Shown here: piece by piece, positions 13,701-21,274 of the stretch | Layout of the letters: every line of letters starts with the position of its first letter | Numbering within the stretch: position 1 is the stretch's first letter | The notes under the pieces: model-generated | What the model was told of the DNA's origin: nothing | The model's input: only the letters and a program-made list of their open reading frames with translations | Database searches by the model: none | Made by a program: the position numbers and the translations under genes | From: a virus | IMG/VR virus record: IMGVR_UViG_3300031825_000392 | Span: 1-23,546 of that record | Length of the DNA stretch: 23,546 nucleotides | Strand: one strand, 5' to 3'

Positions 13701-15286
13701 GCGGGGCACCGCAGGGTAGCCCGCCGAGCTGGCGGCTGAAGGCGCCGCACGACGCGATGACGCAGGGGCTTGCGGTCAGCGGCTTCGGCGCGCTCCCGAC
13801 CGGCCGCGCGCTGTTCCTCGAATTCGCGTGGAAGGGGAAGGGCGGCGGCGCCTGGCTCCAGGCACTGCACGCGATCGCGCCCGTCACCGATGCCGATGGG
13901 CGCGATGCGCGGGCGACGGCGCTGTCTTTCGCCTTTGCCGGTCTCGAGAAAATGGGCCTGCCCAAGGCAGCGCTCGATTCCTTCGCTGCGCCGTACCGCG
14001 AGGGCATGTTCCAGGAAGACCGGCTCCGCCGCCTCGGTGATCGCCGCAACGGGCAGTGGCTCGGCACCGTCGTCGAGGGCGGCCCGAAATGGAGCGCCAA
14101 CACCAGGCAGCGCGGCGCGCTGGAAAGCGTCGAGGAAGGCCAGTCCCGCGCCCGGACGTCGACCGGCCACCGCGAGGAGCAGATCGTCACGCCGGTCACC
14201 GTCCACGCGCTGCTCCTGCTCTATGACAAGGACGAGGCGAGCGCCGAAGCCTGGGCGGAGCAGGTTGAGGCGGCACTCGCGCCCCATGCGGTGCAGGTCG
14301 TCCATCGCCTGCCGCTCGATCTCCGGCCGGATGAGAAGGGTGTCGCCCGCGAGCATTTCGGCTTCGCCGACGGCATTTCGCAACCCATGCCCTATGACGA
14401 CGAAGCCGTCGTCCTCAGCGACGGCGCCCCGGCGGCCAGGGATCCGTGGAACGGCATCCCGCTCGGCGAGATCCTGTTCGGCCATCTCAACGGGCATCAT
14501 GAAAGCGCCCCGGGGCCGATCGTGCCCGATGACGACAAGGCGCAGGCCGCCGGCCTCCCGCCGCATCCGCTCGCCGAGGGTTTTCGCGATTTCGGTCTCG
14601 ATGGCAGCTATATGGTCGTGCGCGAGCTGAAACAGGATGTCGTCGCCTTCTGGCAATCGATGCGTGACAATGCCGCGCGGATCCGTGCGCGCGATCCCGA
14701 TCACTCGGCCCATGTCACCACCACCTGGCTCGCCGAGCGCGTGGTCGGGCGCAGTACCAAGGGGCACCTGCTCTGTCCGTCGGGCTATCTCCCGCCCAAT
14801 GCCTATGGCCAGCCGGAGAATGATTTCGGTTTCTACGATCGCGATCTCCACGGCATCGGCTGCCCGGTCGGCTCGCATGTCCGCCGCGCCAACCCGCGCG
14901 ATGGCCTCGCGCCCACGCCGGACCAGAAGCAGACGCTGCTCGACGCGGCGAACAACCATCGCATCCTGCGCCGCGGCCGCAAATATGGCGCGACGATCAG
15001 CGTGCCGCCCAAGGAGGACGGGGTCGATCGCGGCCTGCTCTTCATCTGCCTCAACACCGATATCGCGCGTCAGTTCGAATTCGTGCAGCAGACCTGGCTG
15101 CTCAACCCGAACTTCGCGACGCTGTTCGACGAGACCGATCCGCTGGTCGGGCCGCAGGGCACGATGACGATCCACGAACAGCCGCTCCGCCGGATCGTCG
15201 ATGTGGAAACCTTCGTCCGCATGGCCGGCGGCGACTATTTCTTCCTGCCGAGCATGCCGGCGCTCAGCTATCTGGCATCGCTATGA
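13682..15286 (+). CDS. DyP-type heme peroxidase
   Basis: This 534-residue dye-decolourising-type peroxidase contains the family motif GFADGISQP (227-235, GxxDG with catalytic Asp230). It also has GCPVGSHVRRANPRD (393-407) with the likely proximal heme ligand His399, and NNHRILRRGRKYG and FICLNTDIARQFEFVQQTWLLNP near the end. There is no Tat or Sec signal, so it is probably cytoplasmic. DyP peroxidases oxidise substrates with hydrogen peroxide; the substrate here is unknown. It starts at GTG 13682, with AAGGAGG inside the upstream gene, and ends with a 4-base ATGA overlap with the P450 gene. The three genes therefore form a coupled unit. Confidence 0.9.
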   Translation: MDQRPVSGAPQGSPPSWRLKAPHDAMTQGLAVSGFGALPTGRALFLEFAWKGKGGGAWLQALHAIAPVTDADGRDARATALSFAFAGLEKMGLPKAALDSFAAPYREGMFQEDRLRRLGDRRNGQWLGTVVEGGPKWSANTRQRGALESVEEGQSRARTSTGHREEQIVTPVTVHALLLLYDKDEASAEAWAEQVEAALAPHAVQVVHRLPLDLRPDEKGVAREHFGFADGISQPMPYDDEAVVLSDGAPAARDPWNGIPLGEILFGHLNGHHESAPGPIVPDDDKAQAAGLPPHPLAEGFRDFGLDGSYMVVRELKQDVVAFWQSMRDNAARIRARDPDHSAHVTTTWLAERVVGRSTKGHLLCPSGYLPPNAYGQPENDFGFYDRDLHGIGCPVGSHVRRANPRDGLAPTPDQKQTLLDAANNHRILRRGRKYGATISVPPKEDGVDRGLLFICLNTDIARQFEFVQQTWLLNPNFATLFDETDPLVGPQGTMTIHEQPLRRIVDVETFVRMAGGDYFFLPSMPALSYLASL

Positions 15287-16515
15287 GCGTCCTCTCCTCC
15301 ACCGAGGTGCTCCGCCCCGGGCCGAAGGGCTTCAAGCGGCTGGTGATGCAGGCAGTGATGGGCGCGATGCCCTTCGGCTTCCGGCTGCTGCGCGGGCTGA
15401 AGCCGATCCCGCGCTTCGGCAAGACCTATGTCGTCACCCGCTACGACGATGTGCGCGAGGTGTTCGCGACTGATCCGGCCTTCGGCGTGCCCTACAAGGA
15501 CAAGCTCGACGTCATCATGGGCGGCGAGCCCTTCTTCCTCGGCATGGGTGACACGGCGCAATATCGCGCCGACACCGGGGCGATGCGCAAGGTCGTCCGG
15601 CCCGACGACCTGCCGGCGCTCGCGGCGAAAGTCGAGGCGCAGGCCGAGGCGATCGTCGCCGGCGCGGGCGGGCGGATCGAGGTGGTCGATGCGCTGGTGC
15701 GCCGCGTCACCTTCGATTTCCTCGCCGAATATTTCGGCGTTCCCGCGCCACCGGGCGGCGACCTGCGCGTGTGGGGCACGCGCCTCTTCGAATATCAGTT
15801 CGTCGCGAGCGACGCGCCGCTGCTGGGCGAGGTCGCCCAGATCGCCCCGGCGCTGCGCGATCATATCCAGCACGAGATCGAGCGACGCCGTGCGAAGCCC
15901 GGCAAGGCGGATGATGTGCTCGCGCGCTGTCTCGCGCTCCAGAAGGCGGGCGAGCCGGGTTTCAGCGATGCGCAGATCCGCACCGCGCTGATGGGCTTCA
16001 TCGTCGGCGGGCCGCCCCAGCCGCCGATGGTCGTGCCGCAGGCGATGGAGCAATTGCTCCGGCGGCCCGATGCCCTGCGCGGCGCCCAGGCCGCGGCCCG
16101 CGCAGGCGACGACGCGCTGCTCGCCGGCTATGTCCGCGAGGCGATGCGCTTCGATCCGCTTGCTCCCGGCCTGCCGCGCATCGTGCTGAAGGACTGGACG
16201 GTGGCGCAGGGCGCGAAGCGCCAGCGCACTATCCCCGCCGGCGCGACCGTGCTCGCTGCCTTCGCCTCGGCGATGCGCGATGGTCGCCGCGTACCGGATC
16301 CCGAGACCTTCGATCCGCGCCGCCTGCCGCACGAATATATCCATTTCGGCCATGGCCTGCACCAATGCTTCGGCATCCACATCAACAACGCCACGCTGCA
16401 TCTGATGCTGAAGCCGCTGCTCAGGCGCGACAATCTGCGCCGCGCGCCCGGCACTGCCGGACGGCTGCGCAAGAATGGCGCCTTCGCTGAATCGCTGACG
16501 GTCGAATTCGACTGA
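15283..16515 (+). CDS. Cytochrome P450 lacking the usual I-helix acid-alcohol pair
   Basis: This 410-residue soluble P450 has the heme-binding loop HFGHGLHQCFGIH with the thiolate ligand Cys362, the K-helix ExxR (Glu286/Arg289 in YVREAMRF), and a normal-looking C-terminus. The I-helix region reads MGFIVGGPPQPPMVVPQ (237-253) in place of the usual AGxDT/S motif, so the acid-alcohol pair used for O2 activation is missing. P450s without it often use peroxides or act as isomerases or dehydratases on hydroperoxides. Adjacent to a peroxidase gene, a peroxide-dependent reaction is a plausible inference. It is translationally coupled to the DyP gene. No ferredoxin or reductase gene is nearby, consistent with a non-classical electron source. 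Confidence 0.9.
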   Translation: MSVLSSTEVLRPGPKGFKRLVMQAVMGAMPFGFRLLRGLKPIPRFGKTYVVTRYDDVREVFATDPAFGVPYKDKLDVIMGGEPFFLGMGDTAQYRADTGAMRKVVRPDDLPALAAKVEAQAEAIVAGAGGRIEVVDALVRRVTFDFLAEYFGVPAPPGGDLRVWGTRLFEYQFVASDAPLLGEVAQIAPALRDHIQHEIERRRAKPGKADDVLARCLALQKAGEPGFSDAQIRTALMGFIVGGPPQPPMVVPQAMEQLLRRPDALRGAQAAARAGDDALLAGYVREAMRFDPLAPGLPRIVLKDWTVAQGAKRQRTIPAGATVLAAFASAMRDGRRVPDPETFDPRRLPHEYIHFGHGLHQCFGIHINNATLHLMLKPLLRRDNLRRAPGTAGRLRKNGAFAESLTVEFD

Positions 16516-16562
16516 CGTGCATGCCGGGGTGATCGGGCGTGCCCGCTGGGCTATCAACGCGC

Positions 16563-17492
16563 ATGGCTTCCCTTGAATCGATTGTTGCCGAGATCGCGGC
16601 CGAGATGGCCGAGGCGCCCCGTCGCGGCGCGGTGGCGGATTATATCCCGGTGCTCGGCGAGATCTCGCCCGACAAGTTCGGCATGGCGGTGATCGAGGCG
16701 GACGGCAGCTGCCATCTCGCCGGCGATGCGGACGAACCCTTTTCGATCCAGAGCATCTCCAAGGTGTTCAGCCTCACCCTGGCGCTGGGTGCGATCGGCG
16801 ACAAGCTCTGGGAGCGTGTGGGGCGCGAACCCTCGGGCAGTGCGTTCAATTCGATCGTCCAGCTCGAAACCGAATCCGGCATTCCGCGCAATCCCTTCAT
16901 CAATGCCGGGGCGATCGTGGTGGCGGACGTGCTGCTCGGCGGACACGAACCGATCGAGGCGATCGGCGAGATCCTGCGCTTCGTCCGTGCGCTGGCCGAT
17001 GACGACAGCATCTTCATCGACGAACGCGTCGCCCAGGCCGAGCAGCAGACCGGCTTCCGCAACGTCGCGCTGGCGAATTACATGCGCGCCTTCGGCAATA
17101 TCCATCACCCGGCCGAGCGTACCCTGGGCGTCTATTTCCACCAATGCGCGCTCGCGCTCAGTTGCCGTCAGCTCGCGCTTGCCGGCCGCTATCTGATGAC
17201 CGGCGGGATCAATCCGGCGACCGGCCATTCGATCGTCTCCACCCGCCGGGCGCGCCGGATCAACGCGCTGATGATGATGTGCGGCCATTATGATGGCTCC
17301 GGCGAATTCGCCTTCCGGGTCGGGCTCCCCGGCAAGTCGGGCGTCGGCGGCGGCATCCTGGCGATCGCGCCCGGCCGCGCCTCGATCGCGGTCTGGTCGC
17401 CGGGGCTCAATGCACGCGGCACCTCGCAGCTCGGCGCCCTGGCGCTGGAGCGGCTCGTTCACCGCACTGGTTGGTCGGTGTTCGAGGCATGA
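16563..17492 (+). CDS. glsA: Glutaminase (GlsA family)
   Basis: This 309-residue protein hydrolyses glutamine to glutamate and ammonia. It belongs to the serine beta-lactamase-fold glutaminases and has the usual length of the bacterial GlsA family (~308). The catalytic S-x-x-K motif is SISK (Ser64/Lys67) in [10 protein letters not shown]. Other family blocks are DYIPVLGEI near the N-terminus, [29 protein letters not shown] and the C-terminal [14 protein letters not shown] 16563 fits the family length better than GTG 16539. It follows the P450 gene by 47 bases on the same strand, so it may be the last gene of the operon. It is an ordinary metabolic gene and its presence inside a phage late region is odd. 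Confidence 0.93.
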   Translation: MASLESIVAEIAAEMAEAPRRGAVADYIPVLGEISPDKFGMAVIEADGSCHLAGDADEPFSIQSISKVFSLTLALGAIGDKLWERVGREPSGSAFNSIVQLETESGIPRNPFINAGAIVVADVLLGGHEPIEAIGEILRFVRALADDDSIFIDERVAQAEQQTGFRNVALANYMRAFGNIHHPAERTLGVYFHQCALALSCRQLALAGRYLMTGGINPATGHSIVSTRRARRINALMMMCGHYDGSGEFAFRVGLPGKSGVGGGILAIAPGRASIAVWSPGLNARGTSQLGALALERLVHRTGWSVFEA

Positions 17493-17498
17493 TCTCGC

Positions 17499-17514
17499 CC
17501 CGCACAGGCGGGGG
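17499..17514. terminator. Hairpin between convergent glsA and gp14-like gene
   Basis: CCCCGC (17499-17504) and GCGGGG (17509-17514) flank an ACAG loop in the 43-bp space between two converging genes. Symmetry suggests use in both directions, but there is no T-run on either side. Confidence 0.45.
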
Positions 17515-17535
17515 CTCGTCACCGATACGCCGCGG

Positions 17536-18108
17536 TTACGCCCAATTTGCGGTTGGCCCTTCATAGCGAAACGGCGCTTGCAGTTTGGTTTTTGGGGTCT
17601 TTTCCAGTCCGCTCCCCTTCATCCCCATCGCCTGCGACGCACCGCCCAGCGCAGTCGAAAGCCCGCCGAAAATGCCCTGCGCCAGCGCGGCGCTGCCCTT
17701 GGCGCGGTTCGCCGCCGCTTCGGAGCGATAGTTGAACGCGTTGATCTCGAATCCCTTGGTCCGCTCGTTGCCGGCCTTGTAGATCTGGCCGATATCCTCC
17801 GCACCGATCATCGCGGTGTCCTTCTGGATCGCGGCCGGCGATCCGAAATTCAGGTCCACGCCGTTCGCGGCCATCGCCGCGGTCTGCGCGCCCTTGGTTT
17901 GGGCGAGATCGCGATAGCGGCGCTGCGCCTCCAGGTTGGTGTTGTCGATGCTGTCGCGCGCCTGTTCATTGGCGAGCCGCGCATTCTGGTCGGCGATGCC
18001 GGCCTGGTAATTTGCCTGCTGCTGCGCGCCGATTCCGCCCAGGACCGCGCCGGTCGCGGAAATGGCGGTCGAGGCGGCGGCAAGGACGACGGCGACGGGT
18101 GCGCACAT
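17536..18108 (-). CDS. Internal virion protein, T7 gp14-like
   Basis: This is a 190-residue protein. An N-terminal hydrophobic segment (VAVVLAAASTAISATGAVLGGIGA) is followed by long helices rich in Gln, Ala, Asn and Arg (QQQANYQAGIADQNARLANEQARDSIDNTN...). A NGVDLNFGSPAAIQKDTAMIGAEDI segment and Gly/Ala-rich C-terminal sequence follow. This matches the T7 gp14 virion core type, which is ejected and helps form the DNA channel across the envelope. ATG 18108 overlaps the stop of the gp13-like gene (TGATG) and fixes the start. It is the last backbone gene before the plus-strand cargo block. Confidence 0.83.
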   Translation of the reverse strand: MCAPVAVVLAAASTAISATGAVLGGIGAQQQANYQAGIADQNARLANEQARDSIDNTNLEAQRRYRDLAQTKGAQTAAMAANGVDLNFGSPAAIQKDTAMIGAEDIGQIYKAGNERTKGFEINAFNYRSEAAANRAKGSAALAQGIFGGLSTALGGASQAMGMKGSGLEKTPKTKLQAPFRYEGPTANWA

Positions 18109-18560
18109 CAGCCGCGCTCCAGCATGAAGGAATGAAACGGGGTTCCGGCGATCATGCGTACCTCCTGGTCGATGGTGAAGCCGAGCCACCGCAGGAAGCG
18201 GATCGCGCGGTCATTGTCCGCAGACACTAGATTCTCCAGCCGCGCAGTTGAATCGAGCATCGCGGCAAGCAGCGGCGGCCCGCCGCGCAGCAGCGCGCGC
18301 GGATGCCGGTAGATCGCGTCGGTCCCCAGCATCCAGGGCGATCCCTCGCCGCACAGCGCGTTGGTCACTACCAGTCCGATCATCGCCTCGGCGCGCCCGT
18401 CGACCATGGCCGTCAGGCAGATCGAGGAGCCGCGCAGCCCTGCGCGCAGCGCCTGTCTCGGCGCATGGCCCATCGCCGCGCATTCGGTCATATCGGCCGC
18501 GCGCATCCGTGCCGCGATCGGCCCGACATGCACGGCGCGCGCCGGGACCAGCGCGATCAC
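18108..18560 (-). CDS. T7 gp13-like virion-assembly protein (GNAT-like fold)
   Basis: This 150-residue product resembles the gp13/DUF2833 family of T7-like phages: AMVDGRAEAMIGLVV, GSPWMLGTDAIYRHPRALLRG and LENLVSADNDRAIRFLRWLGFTID. The pattern is that of an acetyltransferase fold with the AxNxxAIRFLxxLGF C-terminal element. In T7, gp13 is needed for correct assembly of the internal core. GTG 18560, directly after the stop of the upstream gene, is preferred because the conserved sequence begins at once. GTG 18599 would add 13 residues and overlap the upstream gene by 35 bases. Confidence 0.78.
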   Translation of the reverse strand: MIALVPARAVHVGPIAARMRAADMTECAAMGHAPRQALRAGLRGSSICLTAMVDGRAEAMIGLVVTNALCGEGSPWMLGTDAIYRHPRALLRGGPPLLAAMLDSTARLENLVSADNDRAIRFLRWLGFTIDQEVRMIAGTPFHSFMLERG

Positions 18561-18564
18561 CGGC

Positions 18565-20352
18565 CTATTCGGAGATGGACGGGTCGAGATGGATCGCACT
18601 CACCGTCATCGGCAGCGGATCGTCCGATCGCACCACCATGCGCGCGCCGCCATTGATGTCCGGGCGCAGATAGGTCTCGTACAGCCCGGTCATCAGCGCC
18701 GGCGGCTGGCCCGGCAGCTCGCTGCTGCGCGATCGCAGCGGCTCCAGCGTCGCGTCGGTCGGGCCGGCCTTCACGCCGCGGCTGTCGATCAGCCGGATCA
18801 CTGCCTTGGCCTGGGTCTGGGGCTTCGCGATCGTCCAGCCCGCCTGGCCCTGGAAGGCGAGCGGCAGCGTCTCGATCGTCGCGCTGTAGGGGAGGCCAAC
18901 CGTCACCTTGTGCGCGGGCTCGGGCAGCGTGACCATGCCGTTCGCCACCACCAGCCCGGCAACCACCCCGCCATCCGCCAGCGCCGAAACGGCCCGCCCC
19001 TCGAGATGCTGGAGATTGCGCAATACCGCCTGCGGCGTCTCGAACTGGAAGGTCACTGCGCTGTCGAGGAAGCAGCTGTCGGCCACATCGTCCCACCGCG
19101 CCGCAGCCATCCGCTCGATCAGCAATTTGCCGCCGCGCCGCACGGTCAGGTACACCCGGTCCTCCGCTCCTTCCGAGATGACGCACAGGCTCTCGACCAG
19201 GCCGTCGGTCTCGCACAGCGTCCAGCCCCATACCTGCTGTTCCTGTTCCCAGGTGAAGCACAGCAATTTGCCGTCGTTGCGCACCGCCCAGATCACCGAG
19301 CGCGGCTCCTGCGCATAGGCCCAGGCCTTGATGTCGAAGCCGCGGAACAGGTGCGGCGAAAAGATCGTCACGTCGTTCGAGTTGATCGAATCGCTCTGGA
19401 ATTCATAGCCGAGCGTGCGCACGCCATTGCCGACGCTGGTCTGGTAGAAGCACACGCTGTCGATCACGAGCGGGGAGAGGCGGGAGGAGCCCCGCCCGTT
19501 CTGCCGTCGCACCACGAAGTCGGTCGCGCTGATATAGCCGGCCTGCCCGCCCTCGATCTTGAAGATCGCGTCGGAAGTGAGCGCCAGCAGGTCGTTCATC
19601 GACACGAGCTGGTTCACTGCGTTCACCCGCCCGGCGACCAGTGCGAAGCTCAGCGCGTCGGAGGCCTTGAGCGGCCGCGAGATATCCATGTTCTCGAAAC
19701 TGCCCGACCGCGAGCCATAGATCGCGTTGGGTCGCCTGGCCGTCCGACCCCAGAGCAGTCGCTGCTCGAAAAAGGTCACCGTCGAGGGGTGATCGTCCGC
19801 GCCGCTGAACGGATCCTCGCCGATCGGCGGCCCGTCCGAATAGTCCGGACCGATATTGTCGTCGACGAACGACAGGCTCTCGGTCGCGCCGATATAGCCA
19901 TATTCCTGCGTGTTGTCGGCCTTGTACACGCGGTAGCGCGTCGCGCCTGCCGCGGCCGACCAGTTCAGCTGGTTGCTGTTGCGCTTCAGTGTCAGGTCGT
20001 TGGGGTCGCCGGCATTGTCCACCGGGGCCGAGGCGCGGCTCTCCGCGCCCGACACGTCGTTCACCGCCGTCACCACATATTTCTGCGTCTGCGGGAAATA
20101 GGCGTTGCCGCTGTTCGCCGAATCGGTGTTCGGGTTGTTCGAGAGCAGGCTGAGCCCGGTCGGCGCGGCGATCGTCGGCGCGAAGGCGATGGTCGAGAAG
20201 GTCCAGTCGCTATGCCCCGCCCGCACCAGCTTTGCCGGCGCGTGGTTGAGATGCGCGAAATACATGGTGTCGGCCGATTGCTCATAGTCGAGCTCGGCCA
20301 GCTCGGCGCCATTGAACGGCGATCCGACGCGATAGAGGCGGGCGACGCTCAT
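18565..20352 (-). CDS. Tail tubular protein B (T7 gp12-like), C-terminal part
   Basis: This 595-residue protein begins MSVARLYRVGSPFNGAELAELDYEQSADTMYFAH, sequence that in intact gp12-like tail tube proteins lies after about residue 170. The rest (FEQRLLWGRTARRPNAIYGSRSGSFENMD, NDLLALTSDAIFKIEGG, YQTSVGNGVRTLGYEF, WEQEQQVWGWT and so on) is typical of the phage nozzle protein. The N-terminal part is encoded separately at 21275-22276, with mntP between. ATG 20352 is preferred over ATG 20418, because the upstream start overlaps a promoter-like element and adds 22 residues unlike the family. The TAG stop is followed directly by the gp13-like gene. A split nozzle gene is unusual and the virion may be defective unless both parts assemble. 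Confidence 0.8.
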   Translation of the reverse strand: MSVARLYRVGSPFNGAELAELDYEQSADTMYFAHLNHAPAKLVRAGHSDWTFSTIAFAPTIAAPTGLSLLSNNPNTDSANSGNAYFPQTQKYVVTAVNDVSGAESRASAPVDNAGDPNDLTLKRNSNQLNWSAAAGATRYRVYKADNTQEYGYIGATESLSFVDDNIGPDYSDGPPIGEDPFSGADDHPSTVTFFEQRLLWGRTARRPNAIYGSRSGSFENMDISRPLKASDALSFALVAGRVNAVNQLVSMNDLLALTSDAIFKIEGGQAGYISATDFVVRRQNGRGSSRLSPLVIDSVCFYQTSVGNGVRTLGYEFQSDSINSNDVTIFSPHLFRGFDIKAWAYAQEPRSVIWAVRNDGKLLCFTWEQEQQVWGWTLCETDGLVESLCVISEGAEDRVYLTVRRGGKLLIERMAAARWDDVADSCFLDSAVTFQFETPQAVLRNLQHLEGRAVSALADGGVVAGLVVANGMVTLPEPAHKVTVGLPYSATIETLPLAFQGQAGWTIAKPQTQAKAVIRLIDSRGVKAGPTDATLEPLRSRSSELPGQPPALMTGLYETYLRPDINGGARMVVRSDDPLPMTVSAIHLDPSISE

Positions 20353-20412
20353 GCGATGGCCCCGGTGGCTGGCGCCGTCGGGCGCGGATGGAATGCGGTC
20401 ATTCGCGGACAA

Positions 20413-20441
20413 TGGCATCGGCCGGGTCGCGATTGAATCGA
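20413..20441 (-). promoter_or_regulatory. Partial bipartite promoter-like element before tail tube B C-terminal part
   Basis: On the minus strand TCGATTCAA (20441-20433) is identical to the other copies. The second half, 15 bases on, reads TGCCA and only partly matches CCCTA. It would restart phage transcription after the mntP insertion. Confidence 0.4.
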
Positions 20442-20458
20442 TCTGGCCGGCGGCGCGG

Positions 20459-20487
20459 TTGACGCACCGCGACCGCGTCCGTAGAGC
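20459..20487 (+). promoter_or_regulatory. Candidate promoter of mntP
   Basis: TTGACG (20459-20464), a 17-base spacer and TAGAGC (20482-20487) resemble a host sigma-70 type promoter. A transcript starting about 7 bases later would begin just before the riboswitch core at 20498, which supports the call. Confidence 0.5.
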
Positions 20488-20489
20488 GC

Positions 20490-20652
20490 AGGCCTCTTTG
20501 GGGAGTAGTCACCCGCTTCCAGCGGGGCCATCGTCAACATGATCGAAACCGGCCGCTGGCCGTTTCGTGGCGATGGCAGCCGCACCAGGTGCCGGCCCGG
20601 CCAGACCAACGATGCGACACCTCGCTTTGGGCCGGAGGTGGATCGCATCGTT
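20490..20652 (+). promoter_or_regulatory. yybP-ykoY (Mn2+) riboswitch upstream of mntP
   Basis: The leader carries the aptamer hallmarks: TTGGGGAGTAG (20498-20508), GTCAACAT (20533-20540) and CAGACCAA (20602-20609), in which UUGG and CCAA can close P1. This class senses Mn2+ and commonly controls MntP exporters. A possible expression platform is visible: AACGATGCGA (20608-20617) can pair perfectly with TCGCATCGTT (20643-20652), extended by CACCTC/GAGGTG. This stem uses the 3' strand of P1, so the two folds exclude each other. No U-run follows, which points to translational control. The SD GGGGA (20666-20670) lies 9 bases before ATG 20680. Confidence 0.8.
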
Positions 20653-20679
20653 CGTCGATGGCCCCGGGGATAGCGACGC

Positions 20680-21252
20680 ATGACTGGTATCATCACGCTG
20701 GGTGGCCTCGGCCTCAGCCTGTCCGTGGACGCCTTTGCGGCTGCGATCGGCAAGGGCGCGAACGGCAATTCCCCGCGCTTCCGCGATGCGCTGCGCGTCG
20801 GCGCCGTCTTCGGCTTCTTCGAGGCGATCACGCCCGCGATCGGCTGGGCCGTCGGCCTCGCCCTGGCCAGCTGGATCGCGCAGATCGATCACTGGGTGGC
20901 GTTCGTCCTGCTCGGCGGCGTCGGGGTGAACATGCTCTGGCAGGCTTATCGGGCGCCCGGGGAGGGCGCGGCCGAGGCGCCGGCAAAGGCGGGCATCGCC
21001 CGGCTCGTGCTGACCGCGCTCGCGACCAGCATCGATGCCACGGCGGTCGGCGTCAGCCTTGCCTTCATGCACGTCAACATCATCGTCGCCTGCCTGATCA
21101 TCGGCGGCGTCACCACGGTCGTCGCCACGGCCGGGGTCCTGATCGGCAGGCACGCGGGCCCCTATCTCGGCCGCCATGCCGAGGTGCTGGGCGGCGTCGC
21201 GCTGATCGCGATCGGCGGCGCGATCCTCTACCAGCACCTCAGCGCCGGCTGA
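20680..21252 (+). CDS. mntP: Manganese efflux pump MntP
   Basis: This 190-residue inner-membrane protein has six hydrophobic segments. The two-fold MntP repeat is visible: LGLSLSVDAFAAAIGKG near residue 10-27 and ALATSIDATAVGVSLAF near residue 113-129. The conserved Asp residues in SVDAF and SIDA are the expected metal-path residues. MntP exports Mn2+ and protects against manganese overload. A Mn2+ riboswitch upstream supports the substrate. It is opposite in orientation to the phage genes, between the two halves of tail tube B, and converges with the N-terminal half (22-bp gap). It therefore looks like a self-contained moron with its own control region. Confidence 0.93.
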   Translation: MTGIITLGGLGLSLSVDAFAAAIGKGANGNSPRFRDALRVGAVFGFFEAITPAIGWAVGLALASWIAQIDHWVAFVLLGGVGVNMLWQAYRAPGEGAAEAPAKAGIARLVLTALATSIDATAVGVSLAFMHVNIIVACLIIGGVTTVVATAGVLIGRHAGPYLGRHAEVLGGVALIAIGGAILYQHLSAG

Positions 21253-21274
21253 ACCGGTCGCGGCCACTGCGTCC

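Noticed and set aside
12222-13709. Minus-strand frame (495 codons) opposite the membrane protein gene
   Set aside because: Low-complexity Asp/Arg/Glu/His-rich translation; the plus-strand gene has a good ribosome site, membrane segments and coupling.
13589-15175. Minus-strand frame (528 codons) opposite the DyP gene
   Set aside because: The plus strand encodes clear DyP motifs; the antisense product has none.
15268-16557. Minus-strand frame (429 codons) opposite the P450
   Set aside because: The plus strand contains the P450 heme loop and ExxR; the antisense is composition-driven.
16573-16581. TTGAATCGA copy at the start of glsA
   Set aside because: It encodes part of the glutaminase N-terminus and lacks the TAGGG half 15 bases away, so it is probably chance.
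18248-18256. TTGAATCGA copy inside the gp13-like gene
   Set aside because: Inside coding sequence and without a correctly spaced second half (a TAG is one base off), so not counted as a promoter.
18361-20436. Plus-strand frame (691 codons) opposite tail tube B
   Set aside because: The longest spurious frame; Arg/His/Gly-rich and without domains, while the minus strand matches phage nozzle proteins.
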